This document shows positions 46,624-56,145 of a stretch of 64,000 bases of DNA, in pieces. Each line of letters opens with the position of its first letter. Within the stretch, counting starts at the first letter, position 1. A model generated the notes under the pieces. That model saw only the letters and a program-made list of their open reading frames with translations. It did no database searches and was not told where the DNA came from. The stretch lies in contig NZ_KK853997.1 in assembly GCF_000696185.1 (NCBI RefSeq), positions 3,789,767 to 3,853,766 on the forward strand, read 5' to 3'. Source of the stretch: Kitasatospora cheerisanensis KCTC 2395 (GTDB lineage: Bacteria > Actinomycetota > Actinomycetes > Streptomycetales > Streptomycetaceae). Made by a program: the position numbers and the translations under genes.

Positions 46624-48447
46624 TCACCGGACGGTGCCGGGGGCCAGGTGCCGCCGGACGAAGTCGATCTCCAAGCGGAGCTGCTTGATCCGCTCGTCGA
46701 CGACCAGCGAACCGTGCCCGGCATCGTAGCGGTACACCTCGTGGACCTTGCCGAGCTCCTCCAGCCGCCGGACGTAGTTGTCGATCTGCCGGATCGGGCA
46801 GCGCGGGTCGTTGACGCCGGCGCTGATGTACACCGGGGCCTTGACCTGCTCGACGTGGCTGAGCGGCGAGGAGGCGTGCCAGCGCTCGGGGACCTCCTCG
46901 GGGGTGCCGCCGAACAGCGTGCGGTCCAGGGACTTCAGCGCCTCCATCTCGTCCGCGTACGCGGTGAGGTAGTCGGCGACCGGGACGGCGGCCAGGCCGA
47001 GCGTCCACAGGTCGGGCTGGGTGCCGAGGCCGAGCAGGGTCAGGTAGCCGCCCCAGGAGCCGCCGGACAGCACCAGCCGGTCCGGGTCGGCGAGGCCGCT
47101 GCCCACCGCCCAGTCGCGGACCGCGCCGATGTCCTCCAGCTCGATCAGGCCGACGCGTTCGGTGAGCGCGTCGGTCCAGGCCTGCCCGTAGCCGGTGGAG
47201 CCGCGGTAGTTGACCCGGACCACCGCGAAGCCGTGGTCGAGCCAGGCGGCGGGGCCGGCCGCGAAGGAGTCGCTGTCGTGGTGGGTGGGGCCGCCGTGCA
47301 CCTCGAACACCGTCGGGTGCGGGCCCTCGCCGGCGGGGCGCTGCACCAGGGCGTGCACCCGGCCGCCGGGGCCCTCCACCCAGACGTCCTCGACCGGCAC
47401 CGAGCCGGGCGGCACCGGGCCGGGCGCGCGCAGCACCACGGTGCCGGCGGTGGAGCGCACCGCGGACGGCTCGGCGGCGGAGGACCACAGGAACTCGACC
47501 GTGCCGTCGGGGCGGGCGGTGGCCCCGGCGACGGTGCCGCGCGGGGTGTCCAGGCGGGTCAGCTCGCCGGTGTCCAGCCGGTACGAGAACAGCTCGGAGC
47601 GGGCCTCGTACTCGTGCTCGATCAGCAGCGAGCGGGCGTCCGGCCGCCACTGCGCGGACAGGTCGCCGGGGAACGGGCGGCCCTGCTCGTCGCGGAGGCT
47701 CAGCTCGGTCTCGGTGCCGGTGGCGACGTCCCACAGCATCGGCTCCCAGCGGCCGGTGCGCTGGTGGGCGACCAGCAGGCGGGTGTCGCCGGGGGCAGGC
47801 GCGAAGCCGAGGCAGGCGACGCCGCGCGGCTCGGCGCGGCCGGTGACCTCGTCGAGTTCGGCGACGGTCGCGCCGTCGGGCAGCCGCAGCACCCGGATCG
47901 CGGAGTGCATGGCGTCGCCGTGCTCGGTGTGGTCGACGGCCAGCAGGGTGCTGTCGTGGGACAGGTCGCCGACGCCGCCGTACTCGGCGTGGTGGTAGAC
48001 CACCTCGGGCTCGGCGGCGCCGGGGCGGCGCAGGTACAGGGTGGTGCCCTCGTCGTCGGTGGAGGTGCCGACCACCACGGTGCCGTCGCGGCCGAGCGCC
48101 AGGCCCGCCTCGTAGGCGGCGGGGACGCCGGGCACGGCCTCCTGGTCGGGGCCGCCGGCGAACGGCTGGCGGCGCCAGACGCCGAACTCGTCGCCGTCGG
48201 TGTCGTCGAACCACCAGATCCACTCGCCGTCGGGGCTGAGCTCGGCGTCCGTGGTGCCGTTGGGGCGGTCGGTGACCCGGCGGTGCTCGTCGGTGCCGCG
48301 GTCCCACGCGTACACCTCGTAGGTGCCGGTCGCGTTGGACACGTACAGGGCCCGCTCGGGTGCCTCGTCCGCCCAGTCCGGCAGCGAGACCCGTGCTGCC
48401 CGGAACCGCTGCTCCCACGCCGGAACGACGTTCGTCTGCTCGTTCAT
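46624..48447 (-). CDS. S9-family prolyl oligopeptidase-type serine peptidase
   Basis: The 607-residue protein has an N-terminal beta-propeller (repeats such as GEWIWWFDDTDGDEFGVW and TRLLVAHQR) and a C-terminal alpha/beta hydrolase domain with the nucleophile GGSWGG (Ser about 470), Asp in GVNDPRCPI and His in DAGHGS. Typical of cytosolic acylaminoacyl/prolyl oligopeptidases. No signal peptide. ATG 48447 preferred; a start at 48459 adds four residues. Confidence 0.9.
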   Translation of the reverse strand: MNEQTNVVPAWEQRFRAARVSLPDWADEAPERALYVSNATGTYEVYAWDRGTDEHRRVTDRPNGTTDAELSPDGEWIWWFDDTDGDEFGVWRRQPFAGGPDQEAVPGVPAAYEAGLALGRDGTVVVGTSTDDEGTTLYLRRPGAAEPEVVYHHAEYGGVGDLSHDSTLLAVDHTEHGDAMHSAIRVLRLPDGATVAELDEVTGRAEPRGVACLGFAPAPGDTRLLVAHQRTGRWEPMLWDVATGTETELSLRDEQGRPFPGDLSAQWRPDARSLLIEHEYEARSELFSYRLDTGELTRLDTPRGTVAGATARPDGTVEFLWSSAAEPSAVRSTAGTVVLRAPGPVPPGSVPVEDVWVEGPGGRVHALVQRPAGEGPHPTVFEVHGGPTHHDSDSFAAGPAAWLDHGFAVVRVNYRGSTGYGQAWTDALTERVGLIELEDIGAVRDWAVGSGLADPDRLVLSGGSWGGYLTLLGLGTQPDLWTLGLAAVPVADYLTAYADEMEALKSLDRTLFGGTPEEVPERWHASSPLSHVEQVKAPVYISAGVNDPRCPIRQIDNYVRRLEELGKVHEVYRYDAGHGSLVVDERIKQLRLEIDFVRRHLAPGTVR

Positions 48448-48588
48448 ACCCTCATCCAACCGGATCGCAGGCGGTGATCGGAACGGCGGCGGCGAACGGC
48501 GGGGACACGAAACGGCTGCGGTCCGGTTCCTGACGGAGCATCAACCGAAGAGGTACAAATACGACATAACGACCGTAGGAGTTGTGCC

Positions 48589-49158
48589 GTGACCGTCTCC
48601 GCACCCCCGCTCGACCACCTCGACCTGCCCGTCCTCGCCCAGCACCTGGGCCTGGTCGAGGAGATCGAGCAGTACCTGGCCGGACTCCCGCCGCCCCCGA
48701 CCGCCTCGCCTGCTGCGCTCCCCCCGGCGCAGCCCGGCAGCCACGGCGGCCGGTACGGCTCCGTCCGCCAGCCGTGGAACCACGGCTACCCGCTGCCGCG
48801 CCGCACCCTGCTGGACCGCCTGGGCCGCCGCCCCGGCCCGCCCGGTGCCCGTCACCGTCGCCGGGCATCTGCGGCTGACCTCCCGCTACCTCGCCGAGGC
48901 CGGCTGGATCCAGGCGCGATGTGGGACGCGGCCGGCCGGGTCTGCCTGCTCGGCGCGCAGACCGCCGTCCTCGCGCACGGCTACGGCACCGCGTACACGG
49001 TCCGCCGGGCCCGCGCCCAGGTCATGGAGGTGCTGCACGCCACCGGCCGCCCGACCACCTCGCCCGACCTGTGGAACGACCTCCCGGGCCGGCGGCAGGC
49101 CGAGGTGCACGCCCTGCTGCAGCGTGCCGAGGCCCGCGCGGAGTCGCTCGGCATCTGA
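48589..49158 (+). CDS. DUF6197-like protein, apparent frameshifts near 48850 and 48912
   Basis: About 190 residues. The N- and C-terminal parts share one frame, but the middle (GHLRLTSRYLAEAGWIQ) is in another; adding two C near 48850 and one G near 48912 gives a continuous product. The restored region L-x-x-Y-L-x-x-x-G-W followed by GRVCLLGA resembles a common small streptomycete family (DUF6197). Alternatively the mid part may be mistaken. GTG 48589 follows TAGGAG. Function unknown. Confidence 0.5.
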   Translation: MTVSAPPLDHLDLPVLAQHLGLVEEIEQYLAGLPPPPTASPAALPPAQPGSHGGRYGSVRQPWNHGYPLPRRTLLDRLGRRPGPPGARHRRRASAADLPLPRRGRLDPGAMWDAAGRVCLLGAQTAVLAHGYGTAYTVRRARAQVMEVLHATGRPTTSPDLWNDLPGRRQAEVHALLQRAEARAESLGI

Positions 49159-49169
49159 CCCGCCCGCCG

Positions 49170-49983
49170 TCAGATCCGCGCGGCGTCCGCCAGCAGCGCG
49201 AGGCGCTCCGCGGTGGGCGAGCCCGGCTCCGCGGTGTAGACGACCAGGTGCAACCCGGGCTCGCCGGGCGGGGTGAGCGTCTCGTAGCCGAGGTCCAGCT
49301 CCCCCACCCGCGGGTGCAGCAGCAGCTTGCGGCCGTGGTTCTTCTCCCGGACGCCGTGCCGCGCCCACAGCTCGGCGAACAGCGGGTCGGCGGCCAGGTC
49401 GGCGAGCAGCGCGGCCAGTTCCGGGTCGTCGGGGTGGCGGGCCGCGTCCACCCGCAGGAACGCCGCGGTCTCGGCGGCGACCCGTTCGAAACTCGGGGTA
49501 GAGCCGGCGGCCGGCCTCCGACAGGAACGCGTGCCGGGCCACGTTGACCTGCCCGGGCGGCATGTCCGAGAACCCCATCACGGCGTCGCCGGCCGCGTTC
49601 CAGGCCAGCACGTCCAGGCAGCGGCCGAGCACGAACGCGGGCGAGTCCAGCGCGTCCAGCACCAGCCGCAGGCCGGGGCGCAGCTGCCGCGGGCTGCGCC
49701 CGGTCGTCCCGCGCGGCGGCCGGGCCAGGTCGTGCAGGTGCTGCCGCTCGGTCCGGTCCAGCCGCAGCACCCGGGCGACGGCGTCCAGCACCTCCGCGGA
49801 CACCCCGTCGCCGCGGCCCTGTTCGAGCCGCACGTAGTAGTCGACGCTGACCCCGGCCAGCTGCGCGACCTCCTCGCGGCGCAGCCCCGGCACCCGGCGG
49901 CGGCGCCCGTGCTCGGGCAGTCCGACGTCGGACGGCTGGATCAGGGCCCGGCGCAGCCGCAGGAACTCCCCCAGTTCGCTCAT
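49170..49983 (-). CDS. Helix-turn-helix regulator with MmyB-like domain, apparent frameshift near 49497
   Basis: About 270 residues. N-terminal XRE-type helix-turn-helix (FLRLRRALIQPSDV, VPGLRREEVAQLAGVSVDYYVRLEQGRG), then the MmyB-type ligand domain (LARPPR, VLGRCLDVLAWNAAG, PELAALLADLA, GLHLVVYTAEPGSP). Reading through needs removal of one T in TTT near 49497. The MmyB family typically represses an adjacent short-chain dehydrogenase, and exactly such a gene lies divergently 140 bp away. Confidence 0.85.
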
Positions 49984-50122
49984 CCCCTGACGATACGTCG
50001 GGGACGGGCCGGGAAGGTGGTTCCGGCAGACCCAGGAAAAGCCCGGCCCTGGGCAGCGGGCCGGCACGCGCCAAGACTCGTGGACGTCACCGCAGCAGAC
50101 CCGAACAAGGAGCGTGACTTCC

Positions 50123-50881
50123 ATGGGGTACCAGACCCTGCACGGCCGCACCGCCGTCGTCACCGGCGCCGCCAGCGGCATCGGCGAGGCCGTCGCCCGG
50201 CAGCTCGCCGCGGACGGCGCCCGGGTGGCGCTGCTGGCCCGCCGGGCCGGGCGCCTGGAGCGGCTGGCCGCCGAACTCGGCCCGGGCGCGATGCCGGTGC
50301 CCGTCGACGTCACCGACCAGGACTCGGTGGACGCCGCCCGGCAGCGGGTGCGGGAGGCGTTCGGCCGGGTCGACCTGGTGGTGAACGCGGCCGGCGTGAT
50401 GCTGCCCAATCCGGTGGACGACGGCCGGATCGACGAGTGGGCCCGCATGATCGACACCAACCTGACGGGCGTGCTGCGGCTGGTCCGCGCCTTCGGCCCG
50501 GACCTGGTGGCGGCCGCGGCGGACGGCGCCACCGCCGACCTGGTCAACATCTCCTCGATCGGTGCGCACGTGGTGTTCCCGAACTACGCGGTGTACGGCG
50601 CGACCAAGGCGGCCGTCACCCAGCTCTCGGCCGCGCTGCGCGCCGAGTACGGCCCGCGCGACGTGCGGGTCACCGCGGTCGAGCCCGGCCTGACCGACAC
50701 CGAGCTGGGCAGCCACATCGACAACCCGGCGCTCGGCCCGGACGGCCAGCTCGGCGCCATGTTCGACGCGATCGGCGCGCTCTCCCCCGCCGACGTCGCC
50801 GACCTGGTCGGGTACGCGGCGAGCCGGCCGCGGCACGTCAACCTGCGCCACCTGGTGGTGCTGCCCACCCGGCAGGCCTGA
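50123..50881 (+). CDS. Short-chain dehydrogenase/reductase
   Basis: The 252-residue Rossmann-fold oxidoreductase has TGAASGIG (about 15-22) for NAD(P) binding, NAAG, a catalytic Ser in NISSIG and Y-x3-K in YGATK (about 155-159). Arg residues after the second strand (ARRAGR) favour NADP. Substrate unknown. AAGGAG precedes ATG 50123. Divergent from the MmyB-type regulator, probably its target. Confidence 0.9.
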   Translation: MGYQTLHGRTAVVTGAASGIGEAVARQLAADGARVALLARRAGRLERLAAELGPGAMPVPVDVTDQDSVDAARQRVREAFGRVDLVVNAAGVMLPNPVDDGRIDEWARMIDTNLTGVLRLVRAFGPDLVAAAADGATADLVNISSIGAHVVFPNYAVYGATKAAVTQLSAALRAEYGPRDVRVTAVEPGLTDTELGSHIDNPALGPDGQLGAMFDAIGALSPADVADLVGYAASRPRHVNLRHLVVLPTRQA

Positions 50882-50888
50882 GCGGGCG

Positions 50889-51932
50889 TCAGGAGGTGGC
50901 GCCCTGGGAGGGCCCGGGGCCGGGGGCGGGGCCGGCTCGGGCGCCGAGTGGTAGACGGTGCCACCGCAGCCGGCGGGCAGGGAGGTGGTGGCGGCGGGCC
51001 CGGTGGCCGGGTCGGGGTGTAGCCGAGGGTGAATCCGGCGGCCGGCGGGGGCTGGCCTGGCCGCCGGGGTGGCCCCGGCGGTGGGGCTGGGGTCGGACGC
51101 GACGGCGGGCGCGGGCTGCTGCCGGCCGGGCCGTCGGCGGCGGGCAGCGCGGCGCTGCTGGGTGCCTGGGTGGGCTGCGGGCCGGTGGGCGCGGGCGAGG
51201 CGGTGTCGCAGTGGGCCGGCACCCAGGCGAACCGGACCAGGTAGGAGCTGCCGGGGCCGAGCAGCAGTTCGCGGGGCAGCCCGGCCGGGTCGGGCAGTCC
51301 GCCCGCCGGGTCGCCGGCGGTGTGCGCGAGCACTCGGACGCCGGCCGCCCCGGCGCCGACGGCGACGACGCCCGGATCGGTCACCCGGCAGGGGTGGTCG
51401 GCGGTGTTGGTGAGCTGGAACCAGCCGTAGATCCGGCCGTCGGTCGAGCCGGCGGCGGCCTGCCGGGCGTCGATCCGGCCGAGGTCCGTGCGGGTGCACA
51501 GCGGCGGGACGGCGGGCGACGCGCCGGTGCTGGGGCCGGCGGAGGTGCTCGGCCCGGCGGAGGCACCGGGGCCGGTGCCGCCGGGACCGGCGGGCGACTC
51601 GGCGCCGGTGCTGTGCGGGTGGCCGGTGGCGGCCGCGGACCGGTCCGGGGCGGGGCGGCGCCGCCGGGCGCGGCCTGGCCGCCGGTGGGGTCGCCGGACA
51701 GGTGGAACGGCTGGGCGGCGTGCACCACGGGCAGCACGGCGACGGCCGCGGCGAGCACGGCGGCGCCGCCCCAGGCGCGCCGCCGGGCGGCCCGGCGGCG
51801 GGGTACGGCGGTGCGCAGCCGGGGCAGCGCCCCGGGCTCGGGCTGGACGGCGGCGACGGCGCGGTGCATCCGGTCGCGGAGCTGGTCCTCGGTCAGTTCG
51901 CCGTGCGGGTGCGGGTGGTGCCGGTCAGTCAT
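50889..51932 (-). CDS. Membrane protein partner of the SigE-family sigma factor, apparent frameshifts near 50915, 51015 and 51655
   Basis: About 348 residues after restoring single bases in G/C runs. A cytoplasmic start (LTEDQLRDRMHRAVAAVQPEPG), one membrane helix (about 55-72, AVLAAAVAVLPVVHA), a Pro/Ala-rich linker and an outer domain (CTRTDLGRIDA, IYGWFQLTNTADHPCRVTDPG, AWVPAHC) with a Pro-rich tail. The ATG overlaps the sigma-factor gene by 8 bp. Single-pass topology and coupling suggest an anti-sigma or sensor role, but no zinc-binding anti-sigma motif (HxxxCxxC) is seen. Confidence 0.6.
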
Positions 51933-52518
51933 CACCGGTCTCCAGCCGCACCCGGAGGGCGGCGAGTCCGCGCGACCCGTAGGCCTTGACCGAGCCGATG
52001 GAGATGCCGAGCACCTCCGCGACCTGTGCCTCCGTCAGGTCGGCGTAGTAGCGCAGCACCAGCACCTCCCGCTGACGGCGTTGCAACCCCCGTAGCGCGG
52101 CCTTGAGTTCGTCGCGCTCCAGCGCATCGTAAGCCCCCTCTTCTGCACTGGCCATGTCAGGCATGGGCTTGGGCAGCAGGCGCAGGCCGAGCAGCCTGCG
52201 GCGCAGCGTGGAGCGGGACAGGTTGACCACGGTCTGCCGCAGGTAGGCGAGGGTCTTCTCGGGGTCGCGGACCCGGCGCCGGGCGGCGTGCACCCGGATG
52301 AACGCCTCCTGGACGACGTCCTCGCAGGAGGAGAGGTCGTCGAGCAGGAGAGCCGCGAGTCGCAGCAGGGATCGGTAGTGGGCCCGGTAGGTGTCGGTGA
52401 GCTGGTCGACGCTGGCCCCGGTCGCGTCCGCTGCCGCCGCAGCAAAGCCCATCCGACTACCGGCCCGCCGGGCCGCCCCGGGCAGGGTGATGACCACCGC
52501 CGCCCCTGTCACGTTCAT
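51925..52518 (-). CDS. RNA polymerase sigma factor, SigE (ECF) family
   Basis: The 197-residue protein has sigma region 2 (AHYRSLLRLAALLLDDLSSCEDVVQEAFIRV) and region 4 (ALRGLQRRQREVLVLRYYADLTEAQVAEVLGISIGSVKAYGSRGLAALR), the pattern of actinobacterial SigE-family ECF factors. Region 3 is absent, as in all ECF sigmas. Its stop lies inside the next gene, which encodes a one-helix membrane protein, likely its regulator. Target promoters unknown. Confidence 0.9.
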   Translation of the reverse strand: MNVTGAAVVITLPGAARRAGSRMGFAAAAADATGASVDQLTDTYRAHYRSLLRLAALLLDDLSSCEDVVQEAFIRVHAARRRVRDPEKTLAYLRQTVVNLSRSTLRRRLLGLRLLPKPMPDMASAEEGAYDALERDELKAALRGLQRRQREVLVLRYYADLTEAQVAEVLGISIGSVKAYGSRGLAALRVRLETGDD

Positions 52519-52585
52519 CACGCTGGTTGGACACCCGATCCCCTGTCCTGGTTGCCCCGTGCCGGGGACGTTTTCCGCAGAGAGG

Positions 52586-52625
52586 GAATCCCCCTCCGGA
52601 ACGCGGTCGCTCCGAAGGGGGATTC
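52586..52625 (-). terminator. Terminator after aspartokinase
   Basis: 15-bp inverted repeat (52586-52600 with 52611-52625) with one mismatch; GAATCCCCCT is the outer arm. It follows the lysC stop on the minus strand and precedes the sigma-factor gene. Confidence 0.7.
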
Positions 52626-52708
52626 TGACAGACCCGGCGGACGGTCAGGGTCCGCTTCACCCGTCCCGCACACAACCTCTGCGCTGTGCGCGGTCCGCGG
52701 GCCGGGGG

Positions 52709-53230
52709 TCAGCGGCCGGTGCCGCCGTAGACGACCGCCTCGTCGCCGGAGCTGTCCAGCCCGAAGGCGGTGTGCACGGCGCGGACGGCCTCCGGCACGT
52801 CCTCGGCGCGGGTGACCACCGAGATGCGGATCTCCGAGGTGGAGATCAGCTCGATGTTCACCCCGGCCTCGGACAGCGCCTCGAAGAACGTCGCGGTGAC
52901 GCCCGGGTTGGAGCGCATGCCGGCGCCGACCAGCGAGATCTTGCCGATCGCGTCGTCGAAGCGCAGCGACTCGTAGCCGATGCCGGCCTTGACCCGGTTC
53001 AGCGCGTCGATGGCCTTCTGGCCCTCGTTGCTGGGCAGCGTGAAGGAGATGTCGGTGAGGCCGGTGGCGGCGGCGGAGACGTTCTGCACCACCATGTCGA
53101 TGTTGACCTCGGCGTCCGCGATGGCGCGGAAGATCCGGGCTGCCTCGCCCGGCTTGTCCGGCACCCCGACGACGGTGACCTTGGCCTCCGACGTGTCGTG
53201 GGCGACCCCGGAGATGATGGCCTGCTCCAT
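52709..53230 (-). CDS. lysC: Aspartate kinase, beta subunit from an internal start
   Basis: In frame within the aspartokinase gene, ATG 53230 ([12 protein letters not shown]) is preceded by GAAGGGGGCGAG, a good ribosome binding site. The resulting 173-residue product holds just the two ACT domains. Corynebacterial and some Bacillus aspartokinases are alpha2beta2 with the beta subunit made from such an internal start. Inference from position and sequence only. Confidence 0.5.
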   Translation of the reverse strand: MEQAIISGVAHDTSEAKVTVVGVPDKPGEAARIFRAIADAEVNIDMVVQNVSAAATGLTDISFTLPSNEGQKAIDALNRVKAGIGYESLRFDDAIGKISLVGAGMRSNPGVTATFFEALSEAGVNIELISTSEIRISVVTRAEDVPEAVRAVHTAFGLDSSGDEAVVYGGTGR

Positions 53231-53989
53231 CTCGCCCCCTTCGGGCTGGTTCGGGTTGGTGCCACTGACGATAGTCCCCGGCAGACCGGAGAACGACGAT
53301 CGTACGTGGATGGGGATGTTGTAGCGCCGCGCGTACTCCACGCAGCGGTCGAGCAGCACCTTGGAACCGGACGAGGCCAGCTCCAGCATGTCCTCGAAGC
53401 CGATCCAGTCGATCTTCCGGGCCTTCTTGACCACCCGCGGGTCGGCGGTGAACACGCCGTCCACGTCGGTGTAGATCTCGCAGACCTCGGCGCCCAGCGC
53501 GGCCGCCAGCGCCACCGCGGTGGTGTCGGAGCCGCCGCGGCCCAGCGTGGTGATGTCCTTGGAGACCTGCGAGACGCCCTGGAAGCCGGCCACGATCGCA
53601 ACGTTGCCCTCGTCCAGGGCGTTGCGGATCCGACCCGGCGTCACGTCGATGATCCGGGCCTTGTTGTGCGTCCCGTCGGTGATCACGCCGGCCTGGCTGC
53701 CGGTGAACGACTGGGCGTCGAAGCCCAGCGTTTTGATCGCCATCGCCAGCAGCGCCATGGAGATGCGCTCTCCGGCGGTCAGCAGCATGTCGAACTCACG
53801 GCCGGACGGAATAGGCGTCACCTGTTCCGCGAGTTCGATGAGCTCGTCCGTGGTGTCACCCATCGCGGAGACCACGACGACGACCTCATGGCCGGCCTTC
53901 CGGGTGTCCACGATTCGGCGGGCGACGCGCTTGATGCCTTCGGCATCCGCGACGGATGAGCCGCCGTACTTCTGCACGACAAGGCCCAC
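52709..53989 (-). CDS. lysC: Aspartate kinase, alpha subunit
   Basis: The 426-residue protein begins [11 protein letters not shown], has [18 protein letters not shown] in the kinase domain and two ACT domains in the C-terminal third. It phosphorylates aspartate, the first step to lysine, threonine, methionine and diaminopimelate, and is usually feedback-inhibited through the ACT domains. GTG 53989 follows GAGGAG. An internal start at 53230 would give a beta subunit. The asd gene, often next to it in Streptomyces, is not adjacent here. Confidence 0.95.
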   Translation of the reverse strand: MGLVVQKYGGSSVADAEGIKRVARRIVDTRKAGHEVVVVVSAMGDTTDELIELAEQVTPIPSGREFDMLLTAGERISMALLAMAIKTLGFDAQSFTGSQAGVITDGTHNKARIIDVTPGRIRNALDEGNVAIVAGFQGVSQVSKDITTLGRGGSDTTAVALAAALGAEVCEIYTDVDGVFTADPRVVKKARKIDWIGFEDMLELASSGSKVLLDRCVEYARRYNIPIHVRSSFSGLPGTIVSGTNPNQPEGGEMEQAIISGVAHDTSEAKVTVVGVPDKPGEAARIFRAIADAEVNIDMVVQNVSAAATGLTDISFTLPSNEGQKAIDALNRVKAGIGYESLRFDDAIGKISLVGAGMRSNPGVTATFFEALSEAGVNIELISTSEIRISVVTRAEDVPEAVRAVHTAFGLDSSGDEAVVYGGTGR

Positions 53990-54228
53990 GGGGGCTCCTC
54001 GACTTGGGGTGGTAGGTCGCCGCCAGTCTAACGAGCAGGGGTGTTCCGGCCGACGCTTTCCACATCGTGAGATGCGCATATCGAACTCTGATCACCGCGG
54101 ACCGGCAGGTCTGCGGGCCCCGGCCGCCCGCCCCGAAGAATCGCCGCCGGCGCACCGCACCCGCGACCGGAATCTTCGCCTCCGGCCCGCGGATGACTGA
54201 TGCGTCACACCGTGTGGCCCGGGCGCGT

Positions 54229-54909
54229 CTAGAGGCCGAGCTCGGCCGCCATCAGGTCGCCCGCCTGCTGCTCCAGCTGCTCGTCCGTCAGCCCGTCGTC
54301 GTCGGTGTCCGCGCCGTCCGGCACCGCGCCCAGCGGCGAGTCCAGCCGCACGTGCGCGATCAGCGACTGCAGCGCCCGCAGCACCGCCGAGCAGGTCGAG
54401 CCCCAGTTCGACAGGTAGGAGAACTGCCACCACCACAGCGCCTCCGACACCCGGCCCTCGCGGTAGTGCGTCAGGCCGTGCCGCAGCTCGCTGACCACGC
54501 CCGCCAGGTCGTCCGAGATCCGGAACGCGCTCGGCTTCTCCGGCGGGCCGTACGGGTCGAACACCTCGTGGTAGACGTCGATCGGCGCCAGCAGCTCGGC
54601 GAGGCGCTCGCGCAGCTCCACCCCGTCCGGCTCCGGGCCGGCGTCCGGCTCGAAGCGGTCCTCCGGCAGCACGTCCTCGATCGCGCCCAGCCGACCGCCC
54701 GCCAGCAGCAGCTGCGACACCTCCAGCAGCAGCAACGAGATCGCACTGCCCGGCTCGTCGCCCTTGGCGACCTCGGTGACGGCCAGCACGAAGCTCTCCA
54801 CCGAGTCCGCGATCTGCACCGCGAAGTCGTCCGGGGCCTCGGTGCTGCCCAGCACCCGCGCCGGGTCGGAGGGGTGGGTTCGGTCAGCGGTGTCGGTTCG
54901 GTCAGACAT
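54229..54909 (-). CDS. DUF5063 protein
   Basis: The 226-residue acidic helical protein contains [22 protein letters not shown] and [26 protein letters not shown], the DUF5063 pattern, and ends in an acidic tail. It overlaps recR by 8 bp, and this order (recR then DUF5063) recurs in actinobacteria, hinting at a link with DNA repair. No function established. Confidence 0.8.
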   Translation of the reverse strand: MSDRTDTADRTHPSDPARVLGSTEAPDDFAVQIADSVESFVLAVTEVAKGDEPGSAISLLLLEVSQLLLAGGRLGAIEDVLPEDRFEPDAGPEPDGVELRERLAELLAPIDVYHEVFDPYGPPEKPSAFRISDDLAGVVSELRHGLTHYREGRVSEALWWWQFSYLSNWGSTCSAVLRALQSLIAHVRLDSPLGAVPDGADTDDDGLTDEQLEQQAGDLMAAELGL

Positions 54910-55501
54910 CGAGCAGTCGTCTCCCTTCGAACGCCCGGCCGAGGGTGACCTCGTCGGCGTACTCCAAGTCCCCGCCGACGGGCAGTCCGCTCGCCAGCCG
55001 GGTGACCTTGAGGCCCATCGGCTTGCACAGCCGGGCCAGATAGGTCGCGGTCGCCTCCCCCTCCAGATTGGGGTCGGTGGCCAGGATCAGCTCGGTGACC
55101 GTGCCGTCCGCGAGCCGGGTCATCAGCTCGCGGATCCGCAGATCGTCCGGGCCGACCCCCTCGATCGGGCTGATCGCCCCGCCCAGCACGTGGTACCGGC
55201 CGCGGAACTCACGCGTCCGCTCGATCGCCACCACGTCCTTGGGCTCCTCCACCACGCAGATCACCGCGAGGTCGCGGCGCGGATCCAGGCAGACCCGGCA
55301 CTGCTCGGACTCCGCGACGTTGCCGCAGACCACGCAGAACCGCACCTTCTCCTTCACCTGCTGCAGCGCGAACGCCAGCCGCCGGACGTCCACCGGATCG
55401 GCCTGCAGGATGTGGAAGGCGATCCGCTGGGCGCTCTTCGGACCGACTCCGGGCAACCTGCCCAGCTCGTCGATCAGGTCCTGCACCACGCCCTCGTACA
55501 C
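54902..55501 (-). CDS. recR: Recombination mediator RecR
   Basis: The 199-residue protein has a helix-hairpin-helix ([20 protein letters not shown]), a zinc finger with two CxxC pairs (CVVC and CRVC; about 57-72), a Toprim domain ([14 protein letters not shown]) and Walker B-like end. With RecF and RecO it loads RecA at gaps. GTG 55501 gives the standard [11 protein letters not shown] start. Operon with ybaB upstream and DUF5063 downstream. Confidence 0.95.
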   Translation of the reverse strand: MYEGVVQDLIDELGRLPGVGPKSAQRIAFHILQADPVDVRRLAFALQQVKEKVRFCVVCGNVAESEQCRVCLDPRRDLAVICVVEEPKDVVAIERTREFRGRYHVLGGAISPIEGVGPDDLRIRELMTRLADGTVTELILATDPNLEGEATATYLARLCKPMGLKVTRLASGLPVGGDLEYADEVTLGRAFEGRRLLDV

Positions 55502-55664
55502 CGCCACGCCTTCCTTCGACCGGGGTTCGCACTCCGGTGCCATCATCCAACGAATCGGGCGCCGGACACACCGCCCGACGCCCTACTGGCTCAGAAATCA
55601 CACAACTCATTGCCAGCGAACGTTCAGCTGCCGCCCGAGGCTGCGCGGAGGCGCCGCCCGTTCC

Positions 55665-56003
55665 TCAGAACGGCAGGCCGGGGATGCCGCCGCCGCCCAA
55701 GCCCTGGGCCAGCGGGCCCATCCGCTCCGCCTGCAGCTTCTGCGCCGCCGCGTTGGCGTCGCGCACCGCGGCCAGCACCAGGTCCGCCAGGGTCTCGGTG
55801 TCCTCCGGGTCGACCGCGGCCGGAGAGATCTTCACCGACGTCAGCTCGCCGGCGCCCGTCACCGTCACCTCCACCAGACCGCCGCCGGCGGACCCGCGGA
55901 CCTCGGTCTCGGCCAGCTCCTTCTGAGCCCGGCCGAGCTCCTCCTGCATCTTCTGCGCCTGCTTCAGCAACTGCTGCATGTTCGGCTGGCCACCAGGGAA
56001 CAC
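55665..56003 (-). CDS. YbaB/EbfC nucleoid-associated protein
   Basis: The 112-residue protein has the YbaB core: [19 protein letters not shown], then [18 protein letters not shown] and a helical [20 protein letters not shown], with a Gly-rich tail. It forms DNA-binding homodimers. GTG 56003 follows GAGGAGAG; an upstream extension is unlikely. Lies between dnaX and recR, as in most bacteria. Confidence 0.93.
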   Translation of the reverse strand: MFPGGQPNMQQLLKQAQKMQEELGRAQKELAETEVRGSAGGGLVEVTVTGAGELTSVKISPAAVDPEDTETLADLVLAAVRDANAAAQKLQAERMGPLAQGLGGGGIPGLPF

Positions 56004-56145
56004 GGGACTCTCCTCGATCCGTCGGCACTCACTCGGCCGACGCGAAAAACCGCTGGGCACCCGCGCCGGCACCTGCCCCGAGCCTACGCGGCCGCCCGTC
56101 GGCCCCACGTCAGTTCCGGGAGCCCGCCGGACCCCCGGGGCCGCC

